NCBI RefSeq assembly: GCF_004135205.1
Contig: NZ_CP035490.1
Span: 5,127,644 to 5,191,643 of the forward strand
Direction of reading: 5' to 3'
DNA: 64,000 bases
DNA from: Hahella sp. KA22
Lineage (GTDB): Bacteria; Pseudomonadota; Gammaproteobacteria; Pseudomonadales; Oleiphilaceae
The position numbers were made by a program, and so were the translations under genes. Below, in pieces: positions 27,960-36,713 of this stretch; the stretch's first letter is position 1, and every line of letters begins with the position of its first letter. Under the pieces are notes generated by a model, which searched no databases, was not told where the DNA came from, and saw only the letters and a program-made list of their open reading frames with translations.

Positions 27960-28635
27960 CCGTCCGTTTTAAACTACGGAATATTAGAAGCTCCATGTCG
28001 TTCCGGTCACAGGAATGCAGGACTCAATATACTATCTACCTCGCTGCCGCTGCTGCACTGGCCACAGCGGCCTGTCTTCGCGCCTCATCAGCCCTTTCCC
28101 GCCTGCCGTAAGGTACTGAGAGTATTTCTCCCTCATATATTCTCAGGAAGGAGTCGCATCCAAATTACCTGTCGCCAATAATACAAGAAAAAAGGTACTA
28201 ATCCCCATCTTCAGCCTCCCACTGCTCAGCAAATCCATTACGCTCCAGATATCCACCCATGATGTTAATCAATCCTCCATAATGGCCTGCATTCCAAGCA
28301 CACCATCAATTTCCTGCTTGTTCCTATCTGCGATAACCGATAGGTCAACCATACGCCAATAGAACTTAGCGAAGCGTTCGGCTTCTTCTTTGGTGGTAAT
28401 CTCTCTCATGTTCCGCAACAGCCAGCGCCAGGTCATCGTTTAGGACTTTAGCGAAGTGTATAAATACTTTTTCTGATCTTGATCTCTAAAATTAATCGTC
28501 GTTACCCGGTAGGATATCTTTAATAACGGCCATTTGGTCAGCAATCCACAGTAAATTATCGCGAAATTTCTGCGCCGTCGCCCGTTTAAAAAGAGCGAAG
28601 GAAGCTTCAGACAAACCAGCCAGCAGTAGCAACCT
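27960..28635. other. 676-base region with decayed and very short reading frames
   Basis: There is no intact gene of normal size. A frameshifted remnant (28198-28436) and a 49-codon frame (28492-28641), both on the minus strand, are listed separately. The part from 27960 to 28197 shows nothing convincing. This fits a degrading accessory segment. Confidence 0.6.
28198..28436 (-). pseudogene. Frameshifted remnant of a small unknown gene
   Basis: From ATG 28436 the frame reads TWRWLLRNMREITTKEEAER and FAKFYWRMVDLSVIADRNKQ, then shifts near 28300: the protein-like continuation CAWNAGHYGGLINIMGGYLE, RNGFAEQWEAEDGD is in the neighbouring frame and ends at TAG 28198. The uninterrupted product would be about 79 residues. 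Family unknown. Confidence 0.55.
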
Positions 28636-28641
28636 ATGCAT
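28492..28641 (-). CDS. Possible 49-aa protein or gene remnant
   Basis: The minus-strand frame starts at an ATGCAT palindrome shared with the start of the protease gene at 28636 and reads MHRLLLLAGLSEASFALFKR, KFRDNLLWIADQMAVIKDIL, ending PGNDD. It is amphipathic and protein-like but short, with no ribosome site assessed as good. It could be the N-terminal part of the decayed locus at 28198-28436. Confidence 0.3.
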   Translation of the reverse strand: MHRLLLLAGLSEASFALFKRATAQKFRDNLLWIADQMAVIKDILPGNDD

Positions 28642-29493
28642 CAACACCTATTCCTATCAGTACACACAACCTACTTAGCTAAAGTGAGCACCTGCATACT
28701 CACAACAGCTCTAGTTGCTTCCTGCACGTCGATGAGCGAAAGCGTTGCCGGGCAATCCGACGGTCCGAAAAGAAGTCTGGTTGATGACTTTGACTATATC
28801 GTTCCGATTTTGGATGAGGATCACTTCCGCATCTGCACTGGCCTTATTCTGAAGCACGGACTGGTGATTACAGCCAAGCACTGTTTTCGGGACGACTCCA
28901 AGAAAGGCAATTATTATCTCGCCTACTCTGAGGACGGCTCGATTGATCAAAACGATCTTTATATCCCCGTCGCCTCGTTCGAATATGACAGCTCGGTTGA
29001 AGGTATCAACGATCTGGCGATCGTGCATTATGATCCGGCTTACACCGAGGGGAAGCTGACGCTGAAGGATATCCCGCTAAACTTCGGTCCGACTCCAGAA
29101 GCTGGCGCGCCGCTGTTTTCAGTTGGCTACCCCATTGTTAAAACGCAGAACACCTTGAGGGTCAGCTCCGCTAGATGCCAGCGCAAGCAGCGATCTGGAA
29201 AGCTATTGCCCTCGCCCAAATCGCCGGGGTACGACGGCGTGTTATTCGATACGGACTGCCCCGCCTTCTGGGGAAATTCCGGCGCACCGGTCTTCAGCGC
29301 TCACTACGATGAACAGGGGAATATGGAGTTAATATCGCTGGAAGGCGTAATCACGCATACCTTTGACTTGGTTAGTAACGGGGATCTTGATTATAGGAAA
29401 ATGAAACACGATGCTTTCGGCCCGTATATGACGTCGAATTATTCGCCGCTTCATCAGACCGTGCGCCTGAAGGAAATAATAAAGGCCCTATAA
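28636..29493 (+). CDS. Trypsin-like serine protease, probable lipoprotein
   Basis: 285 residues. The N terminus has a hydrophobic segment ending VASC (Cys30), which fits a lipobox. The chymotrypsin-fold triad is visible: His82 in VITAKHC, Asp126 in INDLAIV, Ser215 in GNSGAP, and CTGLILKHGLVITA is the usual strand before the His. Cys67-Cys83 and Cys181-Cys208 could form disulfides. Expected at the cell envelope. Ends overlap the convergent gene at 29488 by 6 bases. Confidence 0.85.
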   Translation: MHQHLFLSVHTTYLAKVSTCILTTALVASCTSMSESVAGQSDGPKRSLVDDFDYIVPILDEDHFRICTGLILKHGLVITAKHCFRDDSKKGNYYLAYSEDGSIDQNDLYIPVASFEYDSSVEGINDLAIVHYDPAYTEGKLTLKDIPLNFGPTPEAGAPLFSVGYPIVKTQNTLRVSSARCQRKQRSGKLLPSPKSPGYDGVLFDTDCPAFWGNSGAPVFSAHYDEQGNMELISLEGVITHTFDLVSNGDLDYRKMKHDAFGPYMTSNYSPLHQTVRLKEIIKAL

Positions 29494-29937
29494 GAGAGAA
29501 CTTTCTCCTGACACGTCAACAACGAGCCTGGCAATCAAATCCTGCACCGCCTTCGTCTCCTCCCGCCCAGGAAATGCGTGAAAACGTAGCGCCACGGCAG
29601 GGTTTTCATGGAGCAGGAGGTAACCGCCATCTCCTGGTTGAGTTTCATCGTAGAAGCGGCGCGTCGGGAACTGCGTAAACCCCGTCATACCCGGCTGGTA
29701 CAGTCGATATTGCGCCGCAATGGGCTCAAACTGAGGCTCTGCGTGCGCTGCTAGGATGGCGTCATGAAGCATGTCAGCTAGATGATCAACCTGTTGCTGC
29801 AGCACGGCCAACTTCCTGTCATTTTCCCTTTCCGCACGCTCCAGATCTTCGCCCTCTCCTCTTTGGACCTTGAGTCCCACCGTCATTTCAACGTAGACAA
29901 AGCCGACGATACTGAATCGGGAAACCATTCCGCTCAT
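29488..29937 (-). CDS. Hypothetical protein, 149 aa
   Basis: An N-terminal strand segment (VSRFSIVGFVYVEMTVGLKV), a charged coiled-coil-like helix (ERAERENDRKLAVLQQQVDH to ILAAHA), then PGDGGYLLLHENPAVALRFH, AFPGREE and a final helix. No signal peptide. Family not recognised. It faces the protease gene and diverges from the macrodomain gene. Could be a phage or secretion-associated accessory protein, but nothing proves it. Confidence 0.55.
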   Translation of the reverse strand: MSGMVSRFSIVGFVYVEMTVGLKVQRGEGEDLERAERENDRKLAVLQQQVDHLADMLHDAILAAHAEPQFEPIAAQYRLYQPGMTGFTQFPTRRFYDETQPGDGGYLLLHENPAVALRFHAFPGREETKAVQDLIARLVVDVSGESSLL

Positions 29938-30030
29938 GTCGCTTCACCCACGTAATATTTGTTCTAATTGAGCATAACCAAATTAAATGCTGACTCTATC
30001 GAAACCCGAAATTTTTTAATTTGAGGCCAC

Positions 30031-30495
30031 ATGAAAACAGTAGAAGGCGATTTATTGGCGCTGGCGCAAGCTGGCCACTTTGATGTCATTATTCATGGCT
30101 GCAATTGTCAGTGTCGGATGGGTCGTGGAATTGCTCTGTCGATCAAAAATACGTTTCCGGATGCTTACAAGGCGGATTTAAAAACGGAGAAAGGCGCTCA
30201 GGAAAAGCTGGGAACTTACTCCTACGCCGAGATCACTAGCGACGACTCATCTTTCACCGTCGTTAACGCCTACACCCAGTTCCACTGGCGTGGCGCTGGC
30301 GATCTGGCGGACTATGAGGCGATTCGGTCTGTCATGAAAAAGATCAAGACTGACTTCTCCGGCAAACGCATCGGCTATCCGTTGATTGGCGCAGGTTTGG
30401 CGGGGGGAGACTGGGAGCGGATAGCCGCCATAATAAAAGAGGAGCTACAAGGCGAAGATCATACGCTCGTTAAATGGGCCGGCTCGGCCGCCTAG
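30031..30495 (+). CDS. Macrodomain protein
   Basis: 154 residues, one macrodomain. MKTVEGDLLALAQAGHFDVI, then IHGCNCQCRMGRGIALSIKN for the ADP-ribose pocket, FPDAYKAD, and IGYPLIGAGLAGGDWE for the phosphate loop. The compact form with HGCNC is the type common in phages and bacterial accessory DNA, linked to ADP-ribose-1''-phosphate or ADP-ribosyl removal. No adjacent ADP-ribosyltransferase is seen. Overlaps the convergent gene at 30492 by 4 bases. Confidence 0.88.
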   Translation: MKTVEGDLLALAQAGHFDVIIHGCNCQCRMGRGIALSIKNTFPDAYKADLKTEKGAQEKLGTYSYAEITSDDSSFTVVNAYTQFHWRGAGDLADYEAIRSVMKKIKTDFSGKRIGYPLIGAGLAGGDWERIAAIIKEELQGEDHTLVKWAGSAA

Positions 30496-31043
30496 GGGTC
30501 ATATCCCCACATAAACACTTGGCCGCCGGTCTCAAAGTTACCTTGAATATTGATCTCGTTGAGTAACTTCCCGCCGCTGGCCGGGTCGCCAGTATTGTTG
30601 AGATAAATGCCTTTCATGCTGTAACCATCGCCGACGAAATTGACTCGTTCAGGCAGTTGCAGAACCATGTGGCCGCCATCGTCCACATCCAGTTCCAGAG
30701 AACCTTCGATATCCATGGCGATGGAGATTTCATCGGTGAAATAGTAGGTCTGGGCGCCGCCGTCATGCTCAGTGGTGATGTAGTTGTAGCGAAAGCCTCG
30801 GGTGCGGCGGCCGTCGCTTTCATCCTGCGGCGTACCGGGGTCGTCCAGACCGCCGTCATGGGCGTTGATGCGCACCCGGGGTATCTCGATGATCAAACCG
30901 CTTTGCGCCGATACTTGCGACAGCTCCCCCTCTTCCATACCGCGTAATTCCGAGGCGGCCTTGTCGGAAACGCTTAGCGCCAGACACATCAGCATTGCAC
31001 GACTCAGAAGGAGCCTGTCAGTGACTGGTTTGTGCTGTGTCAT
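30492..31043 (-). CDS. Exported protein 1 with post-signal DEEL-type motif
   Basis: An ATG at 31043 with GGAG upstream gives about 183 residues. A signal peptide (LLLSRAMLMCLALSVSDKAA) is followed at the mature N terminus by ELRGMEEGELSQVSAQSGL, the motif also present in the next two genes. The rest is beta-rich with SISM-like strands (ISIAMDIEGSLELDVDDGGH, VGDGYSMKGIYLNN). Third and last of a probable operon with the genes at 31055 and 32066. Function unknown; surface or outer-membrane association is inferred. Confidence 0.75.
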   Translation of the reverse strand: MTQHKPVTDRLLLSRAMLMCLALSVSDKAASELRGMEEGELSQVSAQSGLIIEIPRVRINAHDGGLDDPGTPQDESDGRRTRGFRYNYITTEHDGGAQTYYFTDEISIAMDIEGSLELDVDDGGHMVLQLPERVNFVGDGYSMKGIYLNNTGDPASGGKLLNEINIQGNFETGGQVFMWGYDP

Positions 31044-31054
31044 TGTCACTCCGC

Positions 31055-32035
31055 CTAGTTGCGTACGTTGAATATAAGATGATCCAAGGTGACGCCGTGG
31101 ATGCGGGATTCATTCAGCTTCGATTGCGTCATCTGCGCCTGAAATGTGAGATCCACTTTAGGGAAATTGGGATCATAATCTGGATGCTGCGTATCCGGCA
31201 GCCCTCCCCCCGACGGGATGATGCCGCCGTCTTCCGTAAAAGGCTGCGGGTCGGAATAGGCGAAGCGCAAACCGTTGAGCGCGGCTTCAAAGGTGGCGGA
31301 ATGCAGGTGTAGATTTTCCAGCCGGAAATTATAGAGAATGAAATCCGTGGCGGGATCGAACACGCCGTCGCCAATCTGAGATTCGACCAGCCACTCGGGA
31401 ATCAAAAGCTCATTGATGTCCACATTGAGCAGCATGCCCTGACGCGAGTCCGCGCCACGACTGCCGTCATCGACTCGGGTGCTTTCTATCTTATAGCCCT
31501 CTGGAATCCCGCTGTACGCAACACCGCCGAGAATGGAAATGTCATTCATCGACACGCTACCCAGCATGGTGTGCTCCGACGGTGTACCGCCGGCGCGGAT
31601 ATTAGGGTTATTGGGATTGGGGACGTCTGGATTGCCGAATTCTTCATTGAAGCGAACGTCCAGATTGCGCCAACCTTCCATTCCAGGTAGCCCGATACGC
31701 AGCATAGGAAGCCCAACGCCCGAGTTATTCACCAGAGAAGCGTCCATTTCCACCAGACTGAAGGTCAACGGTGATTCAAATGTGCCGATCGCGTCAGCGG
31801 AAAGCTGGAACTCTTTTAAACCCAGGCTAGAGCCGTCCGCAGCAATGATATTGATGCTGCCCGCTTCCGCGCCGTCTATCGCCATCCCTTTGAACTTGAC
31901 GTTATCAAAAGCGAAACTGAACCCGCTGCGACCGTCCACTTGCCCCAGCTCTTCATCAGTCAACGCCTCCATCGCCACGGCGGCGGCGCTGAGCGTCAGA
32001 CAACAGATCGCCAGCACAGGTTGCGGATGTTTCAT
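31055..32035 (-). CDS. Exported protein 2 with post-signal DEEL-type motif
   Basis: 326 residues with AGGAGG before the ATG. Signal peptide MKHPQPVLAICCLTLSAAAV-A, then MEALTDEELGQVDGRSGF at the mature N terminus, the paralogous motif. The remainder is predicted beta-rich with repeated MDIxxLxL-type strands (INDISILGGVAYSG, VDINELLIPEWLV, FRLENLHLHSATFEAALNGL). No catalytic motif. Middle gene of the three-gene unit. A structural or lipid-binding envelope role is conceivable but unproven. Confidence 0.75.
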   Translation of the reverse strand: MKHPQPVLAICCLTLSAAAVAMEALTDEELGQVDGRSGFSFAFDNVKFKGMAIDGAEAGSINIIAADGSSLGLKEFQLSADAIGTFESPLTFSLVEMDASLVNNSGVGLPMLRIGLPGMEGWRNLDVRFNEEFGNPDVPNPNNPNIRAGGTPSEHTMLGSVSMNDISILGGVAYSGIPEGYKIESTRVDDGSRGADSRQGMLLNVDINELLIPEWLVESQIGDGVFDPATDFILYNFRLENLHLHSATFEAALNGLRFAYSDPQPFTEDGGIIPSGGGLPDTQHPDYDPNFPKVDLTFQAQMTQSKLNESRIHGVTLDHLIFNVRN

Positions 32036-32065
32036 GGTTCCCTCCTGATACAGTTCATCGCTGCT

Positions 32066-33202
32066 TTAAAACAACTTATTGTTCTGATATCCCATGCGCG
32101 GGTTGTCGTCCCCGACGCCGAAAAATATCTGCTGCAACGTCGGCCCAACGTCGGTGTGCGCCTCCAGATAACCATCTGTTGGATGATTGGGATCGTTGAA
32201 AGGAATGCCGAAATTCCAGCCCGGCAAATCCGGCCGGGAATCAGGGATAATCCCTTCAAGGTGCTGCGACCACATGGCTCCGTTGATCGAACCATTCTGA
32301 TTCGACATCAGATTGCCCGCGCCCTGCACAAAGGAAATATAGAAGTTTTTAACGTTGTGATAGTCGAGGCTGGTCACATTCGAAAGATTCAACTCCTTCC
32401 CGCCGTAGCTGTAACCAATGCCCGCATTGCCGGTGAGGCCGACATTGTCCGGAGTAAAACCGCACATGCCGCCATTGCATACCCATTCGCCGGGCGCCGG
32501 CGTTTGCGGGTAGTTGCCGGAGCCATCCGGCATGTATCCAATAATGTTGACGAAGGTGTCTTTGGTGCCGCTGCCATATATCTGCGAGCGCACCAGTCCG
32601 CCCAGATCCGCCATGATGCTCAATGCCGGTATGTAACCGGAAATGGAATCGATGGTCACCGGTGTCGAACCATCTACTCTGCCAAAACCAAAACGAATGC
32701 CGCGAATGGTGTCCGCGCCATCAGCATGATGCTGCTTCTGAATTTCCAGATAGGGGTCTTCAAACACGAAAGGATCTTGCGCCGATTTGCCGAAACCGAA
32801 GTTCCTCAGCGCCACGTCGGGCACACCCTGGCCGTTCTCGTCTTTGTAGATGGAATTGTTGGCGCCGCCATAGTCGCCGAGGGTCAGCTCTTCCGCGAAG
32901 GCATGTAACTCACCGGAGCCATTGAGCTGGAGCCGATATACTGTCGCGTCCACAGACTCGGTTTGCGTGCGCTGTTCCACCCGGGTAAATCCAATACCGG
33001 GATTTTTAATGAACTCAATGCCGGTCAACTGGCTCAGGTTGTAATTGATGTCCGTTGCGGAAAACTCCAAGGCGGACTGGGCTGAAATTTCGCCCATTTC
33101 CTGATCCGCCATCGGCTTCAGCTCACTATGGGCGACAGGATGGCCCAACGCAGGCAGCAGACACAACAGAGTTCTCCACGTTCCTTTGGGTATAAGGTCC
33201 AT
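32066..33202 (-). CDS. Exported protein 3 with post-signal DEEL-type motif
   Basis: 378 residues, AGAGG upstream of the start. Signal peptide to AHS, then ELKPMADQEMGEISAQSALE, the same motif as the two downstream genes. Many Asn/Gly-rich strands follow (GIRFGFGRVDGSTPVTIDSI, LSNVTSLDYHNVKNFYISFV) and a Cys pair in WVCNGGMCGF. First gene of the unit, 316 bases from a TetR-type regulator gene on the same strand. Function unknown. Confidence 0.75.
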   Translation of the reverse strand: MDLIPKGTWRTLLCLLPALGHPVAHSELKPMADQEMGEISAQSALEFSATDINYNLSQLTGIEFIKNPGIGFTRVEQRTQTESVDATVYRLQLNGSGELHAFAEELTLGDYGGANNSIYKDENGQGVPDVALRNFGFGKSAQDPFVFEDPYLEIQKQHHADGADTIRGIRFGFGRVDGSTPVTIDSISGYIPALSIMADLGGLVRSQIYGSGTKDTFVNIIGYMPDGSGNYPQTPAPGEWVCNGGMCGFTPDNVGLTGNAGIGYSYGGKELNLSNVTSLDYHNVKNFYISFVQGAGNLMSNQNGSINGAMWSQHLEGIIPDSRPDLPGWNFGIPFNDPNHPTDGYLEAHTDVGPTLQQIFFGVGDDNPRMGYQNNKLF

Positions 33203-33518
33203 CTCCGTTCCTCTTTATTCTTATTCATTCAGTACTGCACTTCCAACTATGCTTACTGCTGTCGAACAGGGGCGGACGCTCGCGCTCGCTGCAAGGGTCT
33301 TTGTTCGACAAAATAAAACTAACACTTGTTAATTTTTAAACAAGAAGAGGAATAAGAGATATTTCCACAAGCGAGATATTCGGCACAAAAAACACATTAA
33401 ATGCGCTTAAGTTTGGCCCAACATTGAATTTGTGCGCAATTTTTGCACCGTTGACAGGGATTTCGCCGATCCGAACAGTTGTTAGGAATTACTTCTAGCA
33501 CTATTGCAAACCGGCGAG
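33203..33518. other. Intergenic region with two inverted repeats
   Basis: No gene. It lies between the end of the FabR-like regulator and the first exported-protein gene and should carry that operon's promoter. TGTCGAACA (33260-33268) is inverted as TGTTCGACA (33302-33310), and CTTGTT / AACAAG (33325-33344) forms a second dyad. Confidence 0.6.
33260..33310. repeat. 9-bp perfect inverted repeat, 33-base spacing
   Basis: TGTCGAACA and TGTTCGACA flank a GC-rich segment with CGCTCGCGCTCGC. Could be a large hairpin in the leader of the exported-protein operon, or two sites for a dimeric regulator such as the adjacent TetR-type protein. Confidence 0.5.
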
Positions 33519-34151
33519 TTACTCCGCAGAGACTGACGTCACAGCGCCTTTCGCCATAACTTCCGAACCATAGATAGCCATACGCGCCTGAATGATCGTG
33601 CGCTCGATGATTTCATTGCGTTTTTCCGTATTGGCGGACAGGCTTTCAACCCCCGCCTGAAACGCGCAATTAACAAGCATTTCAGAGAGATAAAGCGGAT
33701 GCGCAACCGGCCTGTCCGTCGCCGTTCCTGCCTCCGCAAGCGGCTTGGCCATGGCCTCCACCACATGCTTCACCTCACGCTCAATCGCATCCCGAAACGC
33801 CTGCACACGTCCTACCCGTTCCGCAGCGACAAAATGGAATAAGTCGCCATTCTCTTCCAGATAGCGCGCAAAGACGCGAATCGTGCGGCGCACGACCCCT
33901 TCCCGCACATCCACCTCTTTCCAGGTTTGCCGCATCAGACGACGCAAGGTCAGCCCCGCCTCGTCGATAATCGCCAGACCCAGCTCTTCAAGATTCGGGT
34001 AATAATTGTAAAACGTCGGCGGCGCAATTCCGGCCTCACGGCAAATCTCCCGCAAACTCACCCCGGAATACCCTTTCGTCCGGCACAGACGCAGCGCGGC
34101 GTTACAGATATTACGATTAACTTGTTGCTTCTTCTCGGCTCTTACGGCCAT
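33519..34151 (-). CDS. TetR-family regulator, FabR-like
   Basis: 210 residues. N-terminal helix-turn-helix: GYSGVSLREICREAGIAPPT followed by FYNYYPNLEELGLAIIDEAG, which is very close to the FabR pattern (SLREVAREAGIAPTSFY...DELGL.M.DE.G). The C-terminal ligand domain includes NCAFQAGVESL. FabR-type proteins sense acyl-CoA or acyl-ACP saturation. Its gene precedes the three exported-protein genes on the same strand, so it may govern them or fatty-acid genes elsewhere. Confidence 0.88.
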   Translation of the reverse strand: MAVRAEKKQQVNRNICNAALRLCRTKGYSGVSLREICREAGIAPPTFYNYYPNLEELGLAIIDEAGLTLRRLMRQTWKEVDVREGVVRRTIRVFARYLEENGDLFHFVAAERVGRVQAFRDAIEREVKHVVEAMAKPLAEAGTATDRPVAHPLYLSEMLVNCAFQAGVESLSANTEKRNEIIERTIIQARMAIYGSEVMAKGAVTSVSAE

Positions 34152-34254
34152 AGCGGTGGTTACCAGTCAGTAATTTCAGCTTCGTGAGCTTATATCACAT
34201 AAACAAAAAAAAGATATCAATCCTACGTTACTGTGCGTAAAGCGCGAATTAATC

Positions 34255-34974
34255 TTAGATCAACTGTGTCGCCGCCTCGATACAAGGCAATACTTTCTCG
34301 GCCCGGCATCCGTTGAGGCCGGCGCCCCAGGCGGCGTTGGCTTCGATGATCGACCAACCGCGCTGGGGGATATAGCCGATATCGAGCACGCAGGTTGTCG
34401 GCAGGTGTTCGCTTTGTGCAAGCTGTCTGGCGAATCTCAAGCCGTCATCAAGCGCTCCATCGCCCTCGTAGACTGCAGCGTCTAACACGTCTCCCCGCCA
34501 GACAAAGCAACGAATTTCACAAGCGAACTGTACGATTTCCGAGTGAAGCACCGGCGTATCCGGCTCCAGTCCTCGGGTCTCCACAGCTAAGTCAGTCGGG
34601 CTTGCATACACGGAGGCTTTAAACAGCTTGGGCGCGGCAGGTTTCAGGAAAGCCGGAAAGTTCGACGTCATCGCCACTGACAAAGGCAGTAGCGTTACCG
34701 AGCGCAGCAACGACTGTTGCGGCAATTGCACCAACAGATCATCCACGGGAGAGATCAGATTAAGGCCCAGCTTCTGCGCCAACACCTGAGCAAAAGTGTC
34801 ATTTCCATAGACCCGCACCTTGACCGGATCATAGGAAGGAGGCTCCCAAAAGCGTCCCAGCCGGGAAACCTCGCCTCCAGCGGCGCTCCAGGCCGCCGCC
34901 ACAGAATCCCGTTCAGGATCGTTCTTTTCCGGGATAACCAAGGTCACCCCGGCTATGCTCACAGACTCAGCCAA
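34255..34974 (-). CDS. ATP-grasp domain protein
   Basis: 239 residues, TTG start 3 bases after the msrA stop codon, so probably translated with it. ATP-grasp features: FLKPAAPKLFKASVYA for the nucleotide lysine strand, EIVQFACEIRCFVWRGDVLD, and the metal-binding end CVLDIGYIPQRGWSIIEANA followed by AWGAGLNGC. This small type (DUF4343-like) joins a carboxylate to an amine or thiol with ATP; the substrate is unknown. Pairing with MsrA could mean a role in repair or modification of oxidised thioethers, which is inference. Confidence 0.8.
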   Translation of the reverse strand: MAESVSIAGVTLVIPEKNDPERDSVAAAWSAAGGEVSRLGRFWEPPSYDPVKVRVYGNDTFAQVLAQKLGLNLISPVDDLLVQLPQQSLLRSVTLLPLSVAMTSNFPAFLKPAAPKLFKASVYASPTDLAVETRGLEPDTPVLHSEIVQFACEIRCFVWRGDVLDAAVYEGDGALDDGLRFARQLAQSEHLPTTCVLDIGYIPQRGWSIIEANAAWGAGLNGCRAEKVLPCIEAATQLI

Positions 34975-34977
34975 AGG

Positions 34978-35625
34978 TCAGTCCGCGCTGGCCAGACATG
35001 CCCCGGTGCCACCCAGACCACAGTATCCTCCCGGGTTCTTGGCCAGATACTGTTGGTGATAGGTTTCTGCAAAATAAAACTCTGGCGCTGGAGTAATTTC
35101 CGTCGTAATAGCGCCACGGTTTACGTCGTGCAGCGAGTGCTGGAATTCCGCCTTCGACGTTTCCGCCAGTTGCTTCTGTTCGTCGTTAGCGTAATAGACA
35201 GCAGAGCGATACTGAGAGCCGACGTCGTTGCCTTGACGCATCCCCTGAGTCGGATCGTGATTTTCCCAGAACAGCTTAAGCAGCTTCTTATAACTGATCA
35301 CGGCGGGGTCAAATACGACCTGGACGACTTCTGCATGCCCAGTCTGCCCAGTGCAGACTTCTTTGTAGGTGGGGTTGGGCGTATAGCCCCCCGCATAGCC
35401 GACACAGGTGCTATAAACGCCTTCCTGTTTCCAGAACAGTCGCTCCGCCCCCCAGAAGCACCCCAGCCCGAACACCGCTGTTTGCATTTGCGCCGGGAAT
35501 GGACCTCTCATATCCACGCCAAAGACAAAATGCTCACCCTCGATTTCCATTGGCTCCGCCCTGCCCGGCAACGCTTGCTCCCGCGCAGGCATGGATGCTT
35601 TATCCTGTGAATGACTTCCAAACAT
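34978..35625 (-). CDS. msrA: Peptide methionine sulfoxide reductase MsrA
   Basis: The ATG at 35625 follows GAGAGG by 8 bases and gives 215 residues; the frame is open to 35823 but that part has no family match. Active site GCFWGAE with Cys56, then [20 protein letters not shown] and [26 protein letters not shown], and resolving cysteines at 202 and 210 near the C terminus. It reduces S-methionine sulfoxide in proteins. The 45-residue N-terminal extension is normal for the longer MsrA class. Confidence 0.95.
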   Translation of the reverse strand: MFGSHSQDKASMPAREQALPGRAEPMEIEGEHFVFGVDMRGPFPAQMQTAVFGLGCFWGAERLFWKQEGVYSTCVGYAGGYTPNPTYKEVCTGQTGHAEVVQVVFDPAVISYKKLLKLFWENHDPTQGMRQGNDVGSQYRSAVYYANDEQKQLAETSKAEFQHSLHDVNRGAITTEITPAPEFYFAETYHQQYLAKNPGGYCGLGGTGACLASAD

Positions 35626-35852
35626 ATGCTTAACCTCTCCCATATTTCTAAACTTCGCCGTCATGACGATCGTCCGCCACCCATGCCGGTGACGGCGCTT
35701 AAAGCAGATCAATATTGTGATAGTAGACACGTTTTCGGGGAATTGGTTCAAGCCCGGCGAAGAGACCGCTGCGTTATATTTCCGTAAGAAGCCAGCAGCC
35801 AACTGTTTGATTTGGCTGCTCATAATGGGATGGACGGAATCAGTGCAGCGTA

Positions 35853-36713
35853 TCAGGCGGCCTTAGGAGCCTGCTTGTCGCCAGACAACGCACTACTGAC
35901 AGGCGTAGGAAACAGGCCAGGAATAGGCTCATCGATCCAGGTCGGTTCAGCATCCGGCTCAACCGCCAGCCAGCGGGGCTGCTCCGACCAGTGCAGCAAC
36001 CTTAACTGCCCTTGATGGGTCTCCACCAGTGCGGAGCAGTGCTCCACCCAGTCGCCGTCATTGCAATAGAGCCTGCCTTCTTTGCGGCGAAACGCAGCGT
36101 AATGAATATGGCCGCAGATATAGCCGTCCACTTCCAGACTGCGCGCCGCCTTCAGCGCCGCATTTTCGTAGCGATGAATGAACTCTCTAGCGCGTCCCAG
36201 ATGGGTTTTCAGATATCCCGCCAAGGACCAGTAAGGAAAGCCGAACACCTTGCGGGAGCGGTTCAACCAGCTATTGAGCTTGAGCATCAGGCCGTGGGCC
36301 TTGTCTCCCACCAGCAGCGCCAGCGGACTCAGTTGCACAATCTGGTCAAACTCGTCGCCGTGGCTGACATGGAAGCGGCGTCCATCCGCAGTGCGATGGA
36401 CGCAATTAAGCCGAATCTTCACGCCGGAGAATGTCTGCCCCGCCATTTGCCGGAAAAAGTCATCATGGTTGCCGGGAATATAGACCACCTCCATCCCTTC
36501 CCGCGCTTTACGCATGATCAGGCTGAGAATGGCCCGATGCGTCTCGGGAAAGTGGGCTTTGCGTCGCATTTCCAGCAGGTCGATGATATCGCCCACCAGA
36601 TACAGCTTATCTGTATTGATTTTATTGAGAAAATCCAGCAAGTGCTCAGCCTGACAAGCGGCCGAGCCCAAGTGCGCATCGGAGATAAAAACGGCTCTTA
36701 AGGAATCTTGCAT
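35853..36713 (-). CDS. Metallophosphoesterase, UDP-2,3-diacylglucosamine hydrolase-like
   Basis: 286 residues with the calcineurin-type metal set: SDAHLG (about 11), [11 protein letters not shown] near 42, GNHDDFF near 81, HGDEFDQ near 118 and GHIHYA near 200. Layout and HGDEFD match the LpxH2/YbbF-like branch that can cleave UDP-2,3-diacylglucosamine in lipid A synthesis at the inner membrane; a different nucleotide-lipid substrate is possible. AAGGA precedes the ATG. The last 45 residues are a variable tail. Confidence 0.85.
   Translation of the reverse strand: MQDSLRAVFISDAHLGSAACQAEHLLDFLNKINTDKLYLVGDIIDLLEMRRKAHFPETHRAILSLIMRKAREGMEVVYIPGNHDDFFRQMAGQTFSGVKIRLNCVHRTADGRRFHVSHGDEFDQIVQLSPLALLVGDKAHGLMLKLNSWLNRSRKVFGFPYWSLAGYLKTHLGRAREFIHRYENAALKAARSLEVDGYICGHIHYAAFRRKEGRLYCNDGDWVEHCSALVETHQGQLRLLHWSEQPRWLAVEPDAEPTWIDEPIPGLFPTPVSSALSGDKQAPKAA

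Noticed and set aside
31940..32908. 322-codon plus-strand frame over the exported-protein genes
   Set aside because: Arg/His/Val-rich shadow of two genes that have signal peptides and ribosome sites.
34717..35610. 297-codon plus-strand frame over msrA and the ATP-grasp gene
   Set aside because: Shadow of two genes with clear family motifs.
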